Assembly: GCF_014207375.1 (NCBI RefSeq)
Contig: NZ_JACHEE010000001.1
Location: forward strand, 186,001-250,000
Direction of reading: 5' to 3'
DNA from: Arthrobacter sp. AZCC_0090
GTDB taxonomy: Bacteria > Actinomycetota > Actinomycetes > Actinomycetales > Micrococcaceae
Length of the DNA: 64,000 bases
The notes below the pieces were generated by a model that searched no databases, was not told the origin of the DNA, and saw only the letters and a program-made list of their open reading frames with translations. The translations under genes and the position numbers were made by a program. This document shows, piece by piece, positions 1-7,985 of the stretch. Positions within the stretch are counted from its first letter, which is position 1, and every line of letters begins with the position of its first letter.

Positions 1-1756
1 TGGCACTCGCGAGGGCTTCGAGGACGGCCGAACCCATGCCGCCTTGGGCGTAGTGGTCTTCTGCGACAACAATCCGACCGTCGGTTTCGAGGCACGTCCG
101 GCGCAGGGTGTCGACGTCGATCGGCTTGACGGAGTAAAGGTCGATCACGCGGGCTTTGATTCCCGACTGGGCCAGTTGCTCGGCCGCTGCGAGGCATTCG
201 TGGAGTGTGACGCCGGCGCCGATGAGCGCCACCTGGTCGTCCGGGCCCGCTCCGTGGACCTTGCTTCCGCCAAGGGGAAATTGTTCGTCCGGACCGTAAA
301 TCACCGGATAGGCTCCACGAGTGGCACGCAGGTAGGAGATTCCGGGGTTGTCTGCCATGGCGCTCACGAGTTGTGCTGTGGACGGGGCGTCGGCCGGGTA
401 TAGCACCGTGGAACTGTGCACCGCCCGCATGGCGGCAATGTCCTCCAGCGCCATTTGCGAAGGGCCGTCCTGCCCGATTTCTACGCCGGCATGCGTGCCG
501 ACGAGGCGGATGCTCACCTCCGAGACCCCCGCCATCCGGATGAAGTCGAACGGGCGCGAAACCAAGAACGCAGCGAAACTTGAAGCGAAAGCCACATATC
601 CGCGCACCGAAAGGCCGATGGCTGCGGCAACGAGCTGCTGCTCGGCGATGAAGATTTCGAAGTACCGCTCCGGGGCTACCTCCTTGAAGTCCCCTGCGTG
701 TGTCGAGTTCCCCACCTCCCCGTCGAGGACCACCACTTCGGGGCGGACCGCGAGCGCTGACACGGCTGCGCCGAAGGCGGCCCTGGTGGCGACTTTTTCG
801 CCAACGTTCCAGTGTGGAAGCGTGACCGTAGCCTGGGCGTCCGGCGTGATTGCTGGAGCGCCGGACTCCGGAGGATGTGTGGTTACGTGGACGCTGCTTG
901 GTCCGCCGAGGGCTGCGATGGCATTCTCGGCCATGTCGGCAGGCAGCGCCTTGCCGTGCCAGCCGTTTTGGTCTTCGATCTCCAGCACTCCTTTGCCTTT
1001 GATCGTTTTGGCCAGAATGACTGTCGGCTGATCAGGATCGCTCCGAGCCCGGCCCAGCGCGTCGTCGATCTCGGAAAGATCATGTCCGTCGATGATGAGG
1101 GCCTTGGCCCCGAAGGCTTCTACCCGCCTGGCGTAGGCGTCCATATCCCACTGCAGTTCGGTAGGGCCATCCTGGCCAAGCCGGTTGACGTCCACGACGG
1201 CGGTGAGGTTGCCGAGCTTGTAGTAGGCCGCCTTGTCGAGGGCTTCCCAGACGGATCCTTCGGCGAGTTCGCTGTCGCCGCACAACGTCCATGTGTGGAA
1301 CGGCAGCCTGTCCAGCGATCGTCCTGCGAGGCATACGCCCACCGCGACCGGCAAGCCCTGTCCCAGGGAGCCGGTCGCCACGTCAACCCAGGGCAGCACC
1401 GGAGTTGGATGGCCCTGGAGCCGGGCACCGAACTGGCGATATGTGTTGAGCAGCTCATCTTCATCGACAACACCCACGGCCCGGTACATCGAGTAGAGGA
1501 GCGGGGAAGCATGCCCCTTCGAGAAAATCAGGTGGTCATTGTTCGGCAAAGAAGGGCGATTCCAGTCGTAGCGTAAGTGCCGAGTGAGGAGGACGGCCAT
1601 GAGATCCGCGGCCGACAAAGACGAGCTGGGGTGGCCTGAGCCGGCACGCGTGCTGCACCTGATGGAGTCCACCCGAAGTTGCGTGGCCAGGGACCTGATG
1701 AAATCGGCTTCTCCGGTCTCCAAAGGTGCAGGGGATATTCTTGGATCTTTTGTCAC
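1..1756 (-). CDS. tkt: Transketolase, 3'-truncated by the window edge
   Basis: Thiamine-diphosphate enzyme moving two-carbon ketol units between sugar phosphates in the pentose phosphate pathway. About 585 residues are visible, and the C-terminal end lies outside the window. The N-terminal half has the GSGHPSSSLSAADL segment, SKGHASPLLY, and the cofactor motif CGDSELAEGS followed by D-x-N at VVDVNRLGQDG. The central EDQNGWHGKA leads into the pyrimidine-binding domain (FEIFIAEQQLVAAAIGLS), and EDHYAQGGMG sits near the cut end. The start is taken as the GTG at 1756 because GGAAGG lies 8 bases upstream. I read this frame directly from the minus strand, and it is open to base 1. A dihydroxyacetone-synthase-like specificity cannot be excluded from sequence alone. 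Confidence 0.93.
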   Translation of the reverse strand, partial: MTKDPRISPAPLETGEADFIRSLATQLRVDSIRCSTRAGSGHPSSSLSAADLMAVLLTRHLRYDWNRPSLPNNDHLIFSKGHASPLLYSMYRAVGVVDEDELLNTYRQFGARLQGHPTPVLPWVDVATGSLGQGLPVAVGVCLAGRSLDRLPFHTWTLCGDSELAEGSVWEALDKAAYYKLGNLTAVVDVNRLGQDGPTELQWDMDAYARRVEAFGAKALIIDGHDLSEIDDALGRARSDPDQPTVILAKTIKGKGVLEIEDQNGWHGKALPADMAENAIAALGGPSSVHVTTHPPESGAPAITPDAQATVTLPHWNVGEKVATRAAFGAAVSALAVRPEVVVLDGEVGNSTHAGDFKEVAPERYFEIFIAEQQLVAAAIGLSVRGYVAFASSFAAFLVSRPFDFIRMAGVSEVSIRLVGTHAGVEIGQDGPSQMALEDIAAMRAVHSSTVLYPADAPSTAQLVSAMADNPGISYLRATRGAYPVIYGPDEQFPLGGSKVHGAGPDDQVALIGAGVTLHECLAAAEQLAQSGIKARVIDLYSVKPIDVDTLRRTCLETDGRIVVAEDHYAQGGMGSAVLEALASA

Positions 1757-1865
1757 TTCAGTTGCCTTCCATACACCCAGGGCGGCCGTTTTGTCCTGAC
1801 TATTCGCCCCGCGGGAGCAGCCCAAGTGCTGAGACTCCCTGTGCTTTCTCTAACCGCAGGGCCCG

Positions 1866-2213
1866 TCAGTGCGCGTCCAACCGGTCAAGCAATTCTCCGA
1901 GGGCCTGGCGGATGTCGTCATAGTCGTATTGGCTTGCCCTGCTTTCGGCTGAAATCACCGCACACCGGTGGATTCTCTTGAAGTCGCCGTAGGGAAACTT
2001 GTAGCGGCCCTTCTGGCCTTCCGAATGTTCATCATCCATGCCGAGAAACCATCTCGAATATTCAGTGTCCCCATTCTTATCCAGGAACTTGTTCTCGTCC
2101 TGTGTTGAGGGTGCGTGCTCGCTCCAATCGTCACGGGTATCAATGACCAGTTTGCCGTCCCGGATGAGGCTCTTCGCATGTTCGAATGCCTTCTTGTTGA
2201 GTTTCACAACCAT
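1866..2213 (-). CDS. Conserved hypothetical protein, 115 aa
   Basis: A soluble, charged 115-aa protein with no recognised enzymatic motif. It has conserved-looking blocks: LNKKAFEHAKSLI at the N-terminus, RDDWSEHAPS, RWFLGMDDE and KGRYKFPYGDFKRIHRCAV. I recall similar uncharacterised proteins from diverse bacteria, but I know no function. An ATG 63 bases further upstream is open, but the ATG at 2213 is preceded by GGAGG at a suitable distance, so that start was chosen. It is the last gene of a minus-strand run with GlsB-like and proline-rich proteins, which suggests a stress-related setting (inference). Confidence 0.8.
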   Translation of the reverse strand: MVVKLNKKAFEHAKSLIRDGKLVIDTRDDWSEHAPSTQDENKFLDKNGDTEYSRWFLGMDDEHSEGQKGRYKFPYGDFKRIHRCAVISAESRASQYDYDDIRQALGELLDRLDAH

Positions 2214-2241
2214 GGCTTCAACCTCCATCCTCAGACACGGG

Positions 2242-2508
2242 CTATGTCCGGCTCTTCCTGCCGACGATTGCGCCATAAATCAGCAGTATTACTACCGAGC
2301 CACCGACGGCGAGCAGCCAAGTCCGTACCGAGAAGAATTCCTGGAGGCCGCCACCGAAAATCAGGCCGCCTATCCACCCGCCGAGGATGGCGCCCACGAC
2401 CCCCAAAAGCATGGTGATCAACAAGCCGCCGCCTTGCCTGCCGGGGATCAGCAATTTGGCAATTGCACCCGCGATGAGTCCCAGCAAAAGAAATCCTAAA
2501 AATCCCAT
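2242..2508 (-). CDS. GlsB/YeaQ/YmgE-family small membrane protein
   Basis: An 88-aa hydrophobic protein with three predicted membrane segments separated by glycine-rich turns (GLIAGAIAKLLIPG, then GVVGAILGGWIGGLIFGG, then a C-terminal helix). This is the transglycosylase-associated protein family, whose members in enteric bacteria are induced by stress. The biochemical role is unknown. The ATG at 2508 matches the usual family N-terminus (MGF/MGI); a GTG one codon earlier is also possible and is slightly better spaced from an AAGGA. It lies 28 bases upstream of the conserved hypothetical gene on the same strand. Confidence 0.88.
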   Translation of the reverse strand: MGFLGFLLLGLIAGAIAKLLIPGRQGGGLLITMLLGVVGAILGGWIGGLIFGGGLQEFFSVRTWLLAVGGSVVILLIYGAIVGRKSRT

Positions 2509-2585
2509 CACTTTCTCGCTTCCTTGAAAAGAAATTCACCAATTGGTTGTCGAAATTACCCGGACCAGAGTGATTCCCGAATGGC

Positions 2586-2855
2586 CTACTCGATCGTGAG
2601 GGGCGGTTCTCCCAAAGGGTGGGTGGGCGGGAAGGGCAAGTCCGGGTCCGGATCGGGGACCGGGGAAGGGCCTGGCTCAGGCAGGGGAACCGGCTCGGGG
2701 CTTCCCGGCTGAGGCCCTGGTTGGGGTTCGGGGCCCGGGGTCGGGACGGGAGTTGGACCCGGCTCAGGCAGCGGCACCGGCTCCGGTGTTGGAGTTGGGC
2801 CGGGTTCCCTGGTGGGATCCGGGTCTCGCGTTGGATCGGGAGGGAATTCGCTCAT
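2586..2855 (-). CDS. Proline-rich low-complexity small protein
   Basis: An 89-aa protein made almost entirely of P, E, G, D and T, with repeated units such as PDPTREPGPTPTPEP and two copies of the PEPVPLPEPGP type. No signal peptide or membrane helix is visible, and it must be intrinsically disordered. The ATG at 2855 follows GAGGAG with a 6-base spacer, which is the main evidence that it is translated. An earlier in-frame ATG at 2885 lacks such support. The repeats make the underlying DNA GC-rich and internally repetitive. It sits in the minus-strand stress-like cluster between the SRPBCC gene and the GlsB-like gene. Function unknown. Confidence 0.6.
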   Translation of the reverse strand: MSEFPPDPTRDPDPTREPGPTPTPEPVPLPEPGPTPVPTPGPEPQPGPQPGSPEPVPLPEPGPSPVPDPDPDLPFPPTHPLGEPPLTIE

Positions 2856-2896
2856 TGCTTGCTCCTCGAATCGTGAATGGATCAAAACCGGGCGGC

Positions 2897-2930
2897 GTCA
2901 GAGCCGGCCCGTTCGCTAGCCGGCCCTGAC
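2897..2930 (-). terminator. Hairpin terminator after the SRPBCC gene
   Basis: Arms 2897-2908 and 2919-2930 can form a 12-bp stem with one wobble pair and a 10-base loop. It lies just downstream of the SRPBCC gene on the minus strand and is followed, after a short GC-rich stretch, by GGTTTTG. Confidence 0.5.
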
Positions 2931-2941
2931 GGTATTGCGGC

Positions 2942-3658
2942 CTATGTTCCCGGCTTGGTCTCGGTATCGGGCCGCTCAACATCCCGCTCGTCAGGGGCAA
3001 CAGTGGGCGGCTCCTCTGTGGCGTAGTCGCCTTGAATCCCTTCAATGGGGACATCCGGGACCCTTTCCGCACCGTAGTCGCCCTCGGTGTACTGGCCAAC
3101 GCGCAGGTCCTCGTTCGTGGCGGCGGGCGCCGTCAGATCAGGATCGATGGGTGGTAGTTCCGAGGTGGTCTCGACGCCGGACGCTTCCCCGCTGTCATCG
3201 ACGTCGCCGCTGGTCACGGAGCCTCGCCAGGCGCCCGTTTCCTGGCCCCGTGCCTCGATGAACTTCTTGAACTTGTCCAGATCGGCAGAAACCCGCAAGT
3301 CGTCGATGCCGACGAGCGCGCCGGTCTTCTCGGCGAAATTCTCCGGCTCCCATTCGATCTCAACGTTGACTCGGGTGCGATCCGGGCCCAGAGGTTCGAA
3401 GCGCACAGAGCCTGCGTTCCGGGGACCGTCAATACTTGCCCAGCTGACCAGCGAATCCGGAACCTGCTCCAGGATTTGGGCGTTATAGTCGCGCTTGATG
3501 CCGCCGACGTTGGTGGAGAAATGCAATGCGGTTTCGTCGATCTGTTGGACCGACTCAACGCCTTTCATGAATTCCGGGAAAGTCTCGAACTGGGTCCACT
3601 GGTTGTATGCCACTGATACGGGCACTTCCACATCAATTGCTTGGTTAACGGTAGCCAT
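2942..3658 (-). CDS. SRPBCC-family (polyketide cyclase/dehydrase-like) protein
   Basis: A 238-aa cytosolic protein. Residues 1 to about 150 form a START-like SRPBCC fold: an N-terminal strand (VNQAIDVEVPVSVAYNQWTQF), the FPEFMKGVESV helix region, WASIDGP, and a C-terminal helix ending near FKKFIEARG. Such domains bind hydrophobic ligands; the ligand here is unknown. The last 85 or so residues are acidic, rich in P, T and E, and look disordered. The ATG at 3658 has AGGAG 7 bases upstream; an ATG at 3664 is too close to it. The gene overlaps the preceding 82-aa acidic ORF by 14 bases, so translation may be coupled. Confidence 0.88.
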   Translation of the reverse strand: MATVNQAIDVEVPVSVAYNQWTQFETFPEFMKGVESVQQIDETALHFSTNVGGIKRDYNAQILEQVPDSLVSWASIDGPRNAGSVRFEPLGPDRTRVNVEIEWEPENFAEKTGALVGIDDLRVSADLDKFKKFIEARGQETGAWRGSVTSGDVDDSGEASGVETTSELPPIDPDLTAPAATNEDLRVGQYTEGDYGAERVPDVPIEGIQGDYATEEPPTVAPDERDVERPDTETKPGT

Positions 3659-3893
3659 GTTCATGCTCCTTTGGGTTGTCCTCGGTTGATCCGGTATTCG
3701 ACTCGTCCAATTCGGCATCGGCTGACGGTACAGAGGCCAAACCGTCGCTGACCGCTTCCGATATCGATCCGCTTTCGCTGTCCTCGGGTTTCGCCTTCTG
3801 GTCGCCGGGTCCTGCTGTTTCTTGTTCCGGCGTAGGAGTTCCATAGCCTCCTGCGACCTCTTCCTCGGCTGAGTGCTCATGGTCCGTGTCCAT
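3645..3893 (-). CDS. Small acidic disordered protein, 82 aa
   Basis: An 82-aa hydrophilic ORF rich in E, D, S, G and P, without helices or motifs I can name. The ATG at 3893 has AAAGGA 4 bases upstream. Its 3' end overlaps the start of the SRPBCC gene by 14 bases in another frame, and its composition resembles the acidic tail of that protein. It is probably a real small gene or a translational leader for the SRPBCC gene. Function unknown. Confidence 0.55.
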   Translation of the reverse strand: MDTDHEHSAEEEVAGGYGTPTPEQETAGPGDQKAKPEDSESGSISEAVSDGLASVPSADAELDESNTGSTEDNPKEHEHGYR

Positions 3894-3946
3894 GTCGTCC
3901 TTTCCGCGCTGGTTGAACCTGTTAATGGAAATCAGGGGAGCGGCCG

Positions 3947-4879
3947 CTAGAGACCCTTTCCTCCGGTGACCGGTAGAACGGCGCCAGAGATGTACGATGC
4001 TTCGTCGGAGGCAAGAAGGACATAGGCGGGAGCCAACTCCGCCGGCTGCCCCGCCCTGCCGAGGGGAGTGTCCTGCCCAAAGCCCGGTAGCTTGTCCGGC
4101 CATTCCGTCGCGGGAATCAGCGGCGTCCAGATGGGTCCCGGGGCCACGGCGTTTACCCTGATGCCCTTGGGCCCGAGCTCCTGCGCGAGGGCCTTGGTGA
4201 AGGCCACTTGCGCAGCTTTGGTCATGGCGTAGTCGATCAGTTGCGGTGAAGGATTGAACGCCTGGATGGAGGCCGTGACGATGATCGAGGCACCGGCCTT
4301 CATATGGGGGACTGCCGCGCGGGCCGTCCAGATCAGGGAATACAGGTTGGTCTTGAATACCCTGTCTATTTCATCCGTGGGCAGCATCGCAATCCCTTCC
4401 CGGTTCTTTTGGTATCCCGCATTCAGAACCAGGATGTCCAGCCGACCGAATTCGTCAAGGGCGCGTTCCACGGTGGATTGGCAGAATTCTTCGGACCGGG
4501 CGTCGCCCGGGAGGGGCAAGGCCCTGGTTCCCGCCTTCCGGATCCAATCCGTCGTGTTCCGGGCGTCCTCGGCTTCTTCCGGTAAGTGGGAGAACGCCAC
4601 GTCCGCGCCTTCCCGGGCGAAGGCGATCCCCACGGCTGCTCCGATCCCGGAGTCACCTCCTGTGATGAGGGCTGCCTTGTGCGTCAATCGGCCGTGGCCC
4701 GCGTAGGAATGCTCGCCGTGGTCCGGAGCCGGATCCATCAGGCCGGTCAACCCCGGCTGCTTCTGTTCTTGCTGGGGGAAGGACCCCGAGTGGTAGCCCG
4801 AACGCGGATCCTTCGGCGGGGAAAGCTGTGCGATATCGGCCTGTTCCACTCCAGCTTGCTGCGATTCTGGCTGGTTCAT
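3947..4879 (-). CDS. SDR-family oxidoreductase (general-stress-protein-39-like)
   Basis: A 310-aa NAD(P)-dependent short-chain dehydrogenase. After a 60-residue hydrophilic extension typical of the YdaD/YghA group (PQQEQKQPGLTGLMDPAPD), the Rossmann motif TGGDSGIG appears, then LNAGYQKN and the catalytic serine in VTASIQAF. The catalytic pair is in DYAMTKAA (Tyr and Lys). The C-terminal half carries the usual RVNAVAPGPIWTPL and ends in ISGAVLPVTGGKGL. Its Bacillus relative is a sigma-B general stress protein; the natural substrate is unknown. The ATG at 4879 is chosen over upstream starts because AAGG lies 5 bases upstream. It heads the minus-strand cluster. Confidence 0.92.
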   Translation of the reverse strand: MNQPESQQAGVEQADIAQLSPPKDPRSGYHSGSFPQQEQKQPGLTGLMDPAPDHGEHSYAGHGRLTHKAALITGGDSGIGAAVGIAFAREGADVAFSHLPEEAEDARNTTDWIRKAGTRALPLPGDARSEEFCQSTVERALDEFGRLDILVLNAGYQKNREGIAMLPTDEIDRVFKTNLYSLIWTARAAVPHMKAGASIIVTASIQAFNPSPQLIDYAMTKAAQVAFTKALAQELGPKGIRVNAVAPGPIWTPLIPATEWPDKLPGFGQDTPLGRAGQPAELAPAYVLLASDEASYISGAVLPVTGGKGL

Positions 4880-5038
4880 GATCACCTTCTTCGTCGGCTT
4901 TTCAACCTTCGCGTCACCACCTACCACATCGAAACTAGTGGCCCGGGCGGACTCTGTCCATGGATTCGGGAAAATTGATCAGTAAACTTACTATATAGAT
5001 CGATGAGGCGTGGATTAGTCCGATTTCCAGCTCCCGAA

Positions 5039-5587
5039 TCAGGGACTCTGGTTATCGGAGCCCGTGCCTGATTTCGGTTCCAGTCGGCTGTACTTGGGAG
5101 ACCAGGACAGCAGGGGGTATAGCAGCACCAGCGCCGCGAGGGCCAGGAGGATGCTGGCGCCAGCGGCAGTGCCCGCTTCCGGACCGAGGACAACGCTGAA
5201 GATTAACCACGCGCATCCCGCGATCAGCAAGGCGACGCAGGCGAGGACGGACTTGACGATTTTGTCCCCTGCGGCCACCAGGCGGGATTTGACATGGTGC
5301 TGGAAGAGCCTGCGATGCAGGCTGACCGGTACGAGCATCAGTCCGGTGGTCATTGTTGCGAGGACCACCAGCACCAAGTACAACCACTTTTCCAGCTCGG
5401 TCAAGGTGCCAAATCGCTGCTGGAATGGAAGAGTCAGCAGAAAGCCTCCGATAATCTGGACGCCGGTCTGCAGGACACGCAGTTCTTGGAGCAGCTCGTT
5501 CCAGTTGCGGTCCATCCGCTGGTCCTTCGACTCATGTCGAGTGTCGCCCTGCGGCACAGGCGGCAACGGATCCTCCGACCGGGTCAT
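5039..5587 (-). CDS. DUF6328-like four-helix membrane protein
   Basis: A 182-aa protein with a hydrophilic N-terminal 35 residues, then the conserved block WNELLQELRVLQTGVQIIGGFLLTLPFQQRF followed by membrane segments (LYLVLVVLATMTTGLMLVP, SVLACVALLIAGCAWLIF and a C-terminal ILLALAALVLLYPLL). The LLQELRVLQTG signature is what I associate with DUF6328, an uncharacterised actinobacterial membrane family. Its start overlaps the stop of the preceding small membrane gene in an ATGA arrangement (5584-5587), so the two are very likely translationally coupled. Function unknown. Confidence 0.82.
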   Translation of the reverse strand: MTRSEDPLPPVPQGDTRHESKDQRMDRNWNELLQELRVLQTGVQIIGGFLLTLPFQQRFGTLTELEKWLYLVLVVLATMTTGLMLVPVSLHRRLFQHHVKSRLVAAGDKIVKSVLACVALLIAGCAWLIFSVVLGPEAGTAAGASILLALAALVLLYPLLSWSPKYSRLEPKSGTGSDNQSP

Positions 5588-5787
5588 GATGGCTTCGGCA
5601 GCTCGCAACCTGCCACGGGGTTCAATCCCATGTAATTCAGTGGACCGGCAACAATGTTCAAAGTGATCGTTGCGAACTGGGAACACTGTGCGGGAACCGC
5701 ATTGTAGTAGCCACGTTGGCCGGCGGCTACCGCTCCTATGACGAACCAGATCACCACGATCAGCCCGATAATCGACCCCAATCGCAT
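5584..5787 (-). CDS. Small single-helix membrane protein, 67 aa
   Basis: The N-terminal helix (MRLGSIIGLIVVIWFVIGAV) is followed by an extracytoplasmic segment with two cysteines (PAQCSQ and VAGCELP). Similar small proteins are common in Arthrobacter, but their role is unknown to me. The ATG at 5787 has GAAGGG 3 to 4 bases upstream and is preferred; an ATG at 5826 in the same frame has weaker support. Its stop is shared with the start of the DUF6328-like gene (ATGA). Confidence 0.72.
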   Translation of the reverse strand: MRLGSIIGLIVVIWFVIGAVAAGQRGYYNAVPAQCSQFATITLNIVAGPLNYMGLNPVAGCELPKPS

Positions 5788-5948
5788 CTGCCCTTCGACC
5801 AACCTCTCATCAATCCCGGATATCATCAGCTTACTTATAAAGTGGCATTGACAATAGGCTCCGGGTCGACCGCCATCGGCGACTGTCGCCGCCGTCCTCG
5901 TTGTGCGTCCGGTCAGTGTCCACTGTCTAGGATCGGAAGCGGCACCCG

Positions 5949-6695
5949 GTGGATGGAGGCAGGGTGGAAACTCACATAGGGACGTCGGGGTGGAGTTACG
6001 TCCACTGGGAGGACGTGCTCTACCCAGCGGAAACTCCCTCGCGCAACAGGCTCGGATACTATGTCGAGCAGTTCGACACCGTTGAACTCAACGCCAGTTT
6101 CTATCGCTGGCCACGCGAAGCATCTTTTGCCAGCTGGCGGCAACGGCTACCTGAAGGCTTCCTGCTCTCGGTCAAGGCTCCCCGTGGCCTGACCCACGGA
6201 AAGCGTCTCCACGCCCCGGAAGCCTGGGTCGAACGGATCAAGTCGGCGTGGCACGAACTTGGGGCGAGGCGTGGTGTGCTGCTGGTCCAACTTCCTCCCG
6301 ATATGGAACGCGACGACGCACGCTTGGCCTATTTCCTTGACCTGATCCCCGAGTGGATAAAGGTCGCCGTCGAATTCCGCCATGATAGTTGGCACGACGG
6401 CGCGGTTTACGCCATGCTCGAGCACCGCCACATCGCGTACTGCGTCATGAGCGGGGCTCAACTCCCTTGCGTACTACGTGCCACAGCGCCGTTCGTCTAT
6501 GTCAGGATGCACGGACCGGACCGCCACAACCTTTACGGCGGTTCGTACTCCGAGCAGGACCTGCGCTGGTGGGCGGAACGGATTGTGGAATGGGAGGCGG
6601 CGGGCAAGGATGTCTTCGTCTACTTCAACAACGATGGCGGCGGGAACGCGGTCCGTAATGCCCAGACTCTCCGCGCATTCCTCGGCAACAGTTAG
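5949..6695 (+). CDS. DUF72 (YecE-like) domain protein
   Basis: A 248-aa cytosolic protein of the DUF72 family, a TIM-barrel-like fold with no settled biochemical function. The hallmark blocks are visible: HIGTSGWSYVHW at the N-terminus, YYVEQFDTVELNASFYRWP, FLLSVKAPRGLTH, KVAVEFRHDSWH, YVRMHGPD and the C-terminal VYFNNDGGGNAVRNA. The start is a GTG at 5949 (GGAAG 9 bases upstream); the GTG at 5964, with GGAGG 4 bases upstream, is an equally plausible start. It is transcribed away from the small membrane genes and toward the cation transporter. Confidence 0.9.
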   Translation: MDGGRVETHIGTSGWSYVHWEDVLYPAETPSRNRLGYYVEQFDTVELNASFYRWPREASFASWRQRLPEGFLLSVKAPRGLTHGKRLHAPEAWVERIKSAWHELGARRGVLLVQLPPDMERDDARLAYFLDLIPEWIKVAVEFRHDSWHDGAVYAMLEHRHIAYCVMSGAQLPCVLRATAPFVYVRMHGPDRHNLYGGSYSEQDLRWWAERIVEWEAAGKDVFVYFNNDGGGNAVRNAQTLRAFLGNS

Positions 6696-6737
6696 CTCCG
6701 GGCTCGGTGGTCTCATGCCACTTGGGAGGGGTGAACC

Positions 6738-7757
6738 ATGGACCGTTTCGGGCAGTTGTTGGGTACGGTGGATTCCATGGGCCACACCAAGAAGGTCAAG
6801 ATGTCATCTTCATCACTGATGACGGTGATCTTGGCCTTTGCGGCAAATCTTCTTGTCGCCACGGCAAAGACATTTGCTGCCGTGATTACCGGGTCCGCAT
6901 CCATGATCGCCGAGTCTGCCCACTCCTGGGCTGACACCGGAAACCAAGTCTTCTTGCTAATTGCTGAGAGGAGATCTTCAAAACAGCGGGACGTGGCCCA
7001 TCCGATGGGCTATGGCAGGGAAGCGTACGTGTGGTCGATGTTCGCCGCCTTTGGCTTGTTCACCGCGGGTGCCGTGGTATCCCTGATGCACGGCATCCAA
7101 CAGGTCTTCGCGCCGGAACCGGCAGATGACTTCCCGGTCGCTTATGTTGTCCTCGCCATCGCTTTCGTGCTGGAAGGAGCCTCGTTTATTCAGGCATTCC
7201 GGCAGGCCCGCGAGTCGGCAAAACGGCTCGAACGCCGTACTTTGGAGCAGGTCCTGAAGAGTTCGGATCCCACGATGCGCGCCGTCTTCGCGGAGGACGG
7301 TGCCGCGTTGATAGGCCTGGTCATCGCGTTCATAGGTGTCTTCCTGCACCAACTCACCGGATCACCTCTACCGGACGCTCTCGGATCCATTTTCGTTGGC
7401 ATTCTTCTCGGTGCTATCGCGGTGGTGCTGATTGATCGCAATCGTAGGTTCCTCGTGGGTCAAGGCGTCACCCCGGAGCTTGAAAAGTCCATGGCGCTCC
7501 GGTTATTGGAACACACGGAGATCGAGCGTCTGACGTACTTGCATTTGGAATTTGTGGGGCCACGCAAGCTCTACTTGGTGGCAGCCGTGGATATCAAGGG
7601 AGATCTCCGCGAGCATGAGGTAGCGGTAGCCCTGCGCCGTGTGGAGCGTGAACTCGAGGACCACGAGACAGTGGAGGAGGCAGTGTTGACCCTCGCTACT
7701 GCAGACGAACCAGCGTTGACGTTTGAGACTGGTGTTCGCCCGAAAACCACCAGGTAA
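6738..7757 (+). CDS. Cation diffusion facilitator family transporter
   Basis: A 339-aa inner-membrane metal/proton antiporter of the CDF family. Helix 2 carries the metal-site motif HxxxD in AESAHSWADTGNQ, and helix 5 carries EDGAALIG, where the second site usually has DxxxD or HxxxD. About six hydrophobic helices occupy residues 25-235, followed by a cytosolic domain of about 100 residues (LTYLHLEFVGPRKLYLVAAVDI). The ion is probably Zn2+ or another divalent metal (inference from HxxxD). The ATG at 6738 follows GGGAGGGG at 6 bases. It lies 42 bases after the DUF72 gene and may share its transcript. Confidence 0.92.
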   Translation: MDRFGQLLGTVDSMGHTKKVKMSSSSLMTVILAFAANLLVATAKTFAAVITGSASMIAESAHSWADTGNQVFLLIAERRSSKQRDVAHPMGYGREAYVWSMFAAFGLFTAGAVVSLMHGIQQVFAPEPADDFPVAYVVLAIAFVLEGASFIQAFRQARESAKRLERRTLEQVLKSSDPTMRAVFAEDGAALIGLVIAFIGVFLHQLTGSPLPDALGSIFVGILLGAIAVVLIDRNRRFLVGQGVTPELEKSMALRLLEHTEIERLTYLHLEFVGPRKLYLVAAVDIKGDLREHEVAVALRRVERELEDHETVEEAVLTLATADEPALTFETGVRPKTTR

Positions 7758-7844
7758 CAGCACCTCCGGCAATAGCCACTTCCGGGGTGACCCCGTCTTG
7801 CGTTAAAAAACAGGTACACGCCACTCGCGCCATGCTGTACACAA

Positions 7845-7871
7845 GGATGTTGACTCAAGAAACCAACATCC
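7845..7871. repeat. Perfect 8-bp inverted repeat downstream of the CDF gene
   Basis: Arms 7845-7852 and 7864-7871 are perfectly complementary, with an 11-base spacer. It lies in the 228-base gap between the cation transporter and the next small gene. There is no T-run, so it could be an operator or a weak terminator. Confidence 0.4.
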
Positions 7872-7985
7872 GCGGCCTGACCGAGGACGGATCCTTGGCG
7901 GCCAGCCGCGCGCCATGGACGTCAGGGGGAACGGGAATCGGTGCCGGGCCGAGGACAACGCAGTCAACGTCGAGGAAGGCTGGAA

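Noticed and set aside
44..1576. Several plus-strand open frames at the left end
   Set aside because: They lie over the minus-strand transketolase, whose motifs are continuous in a single frame to base 1.
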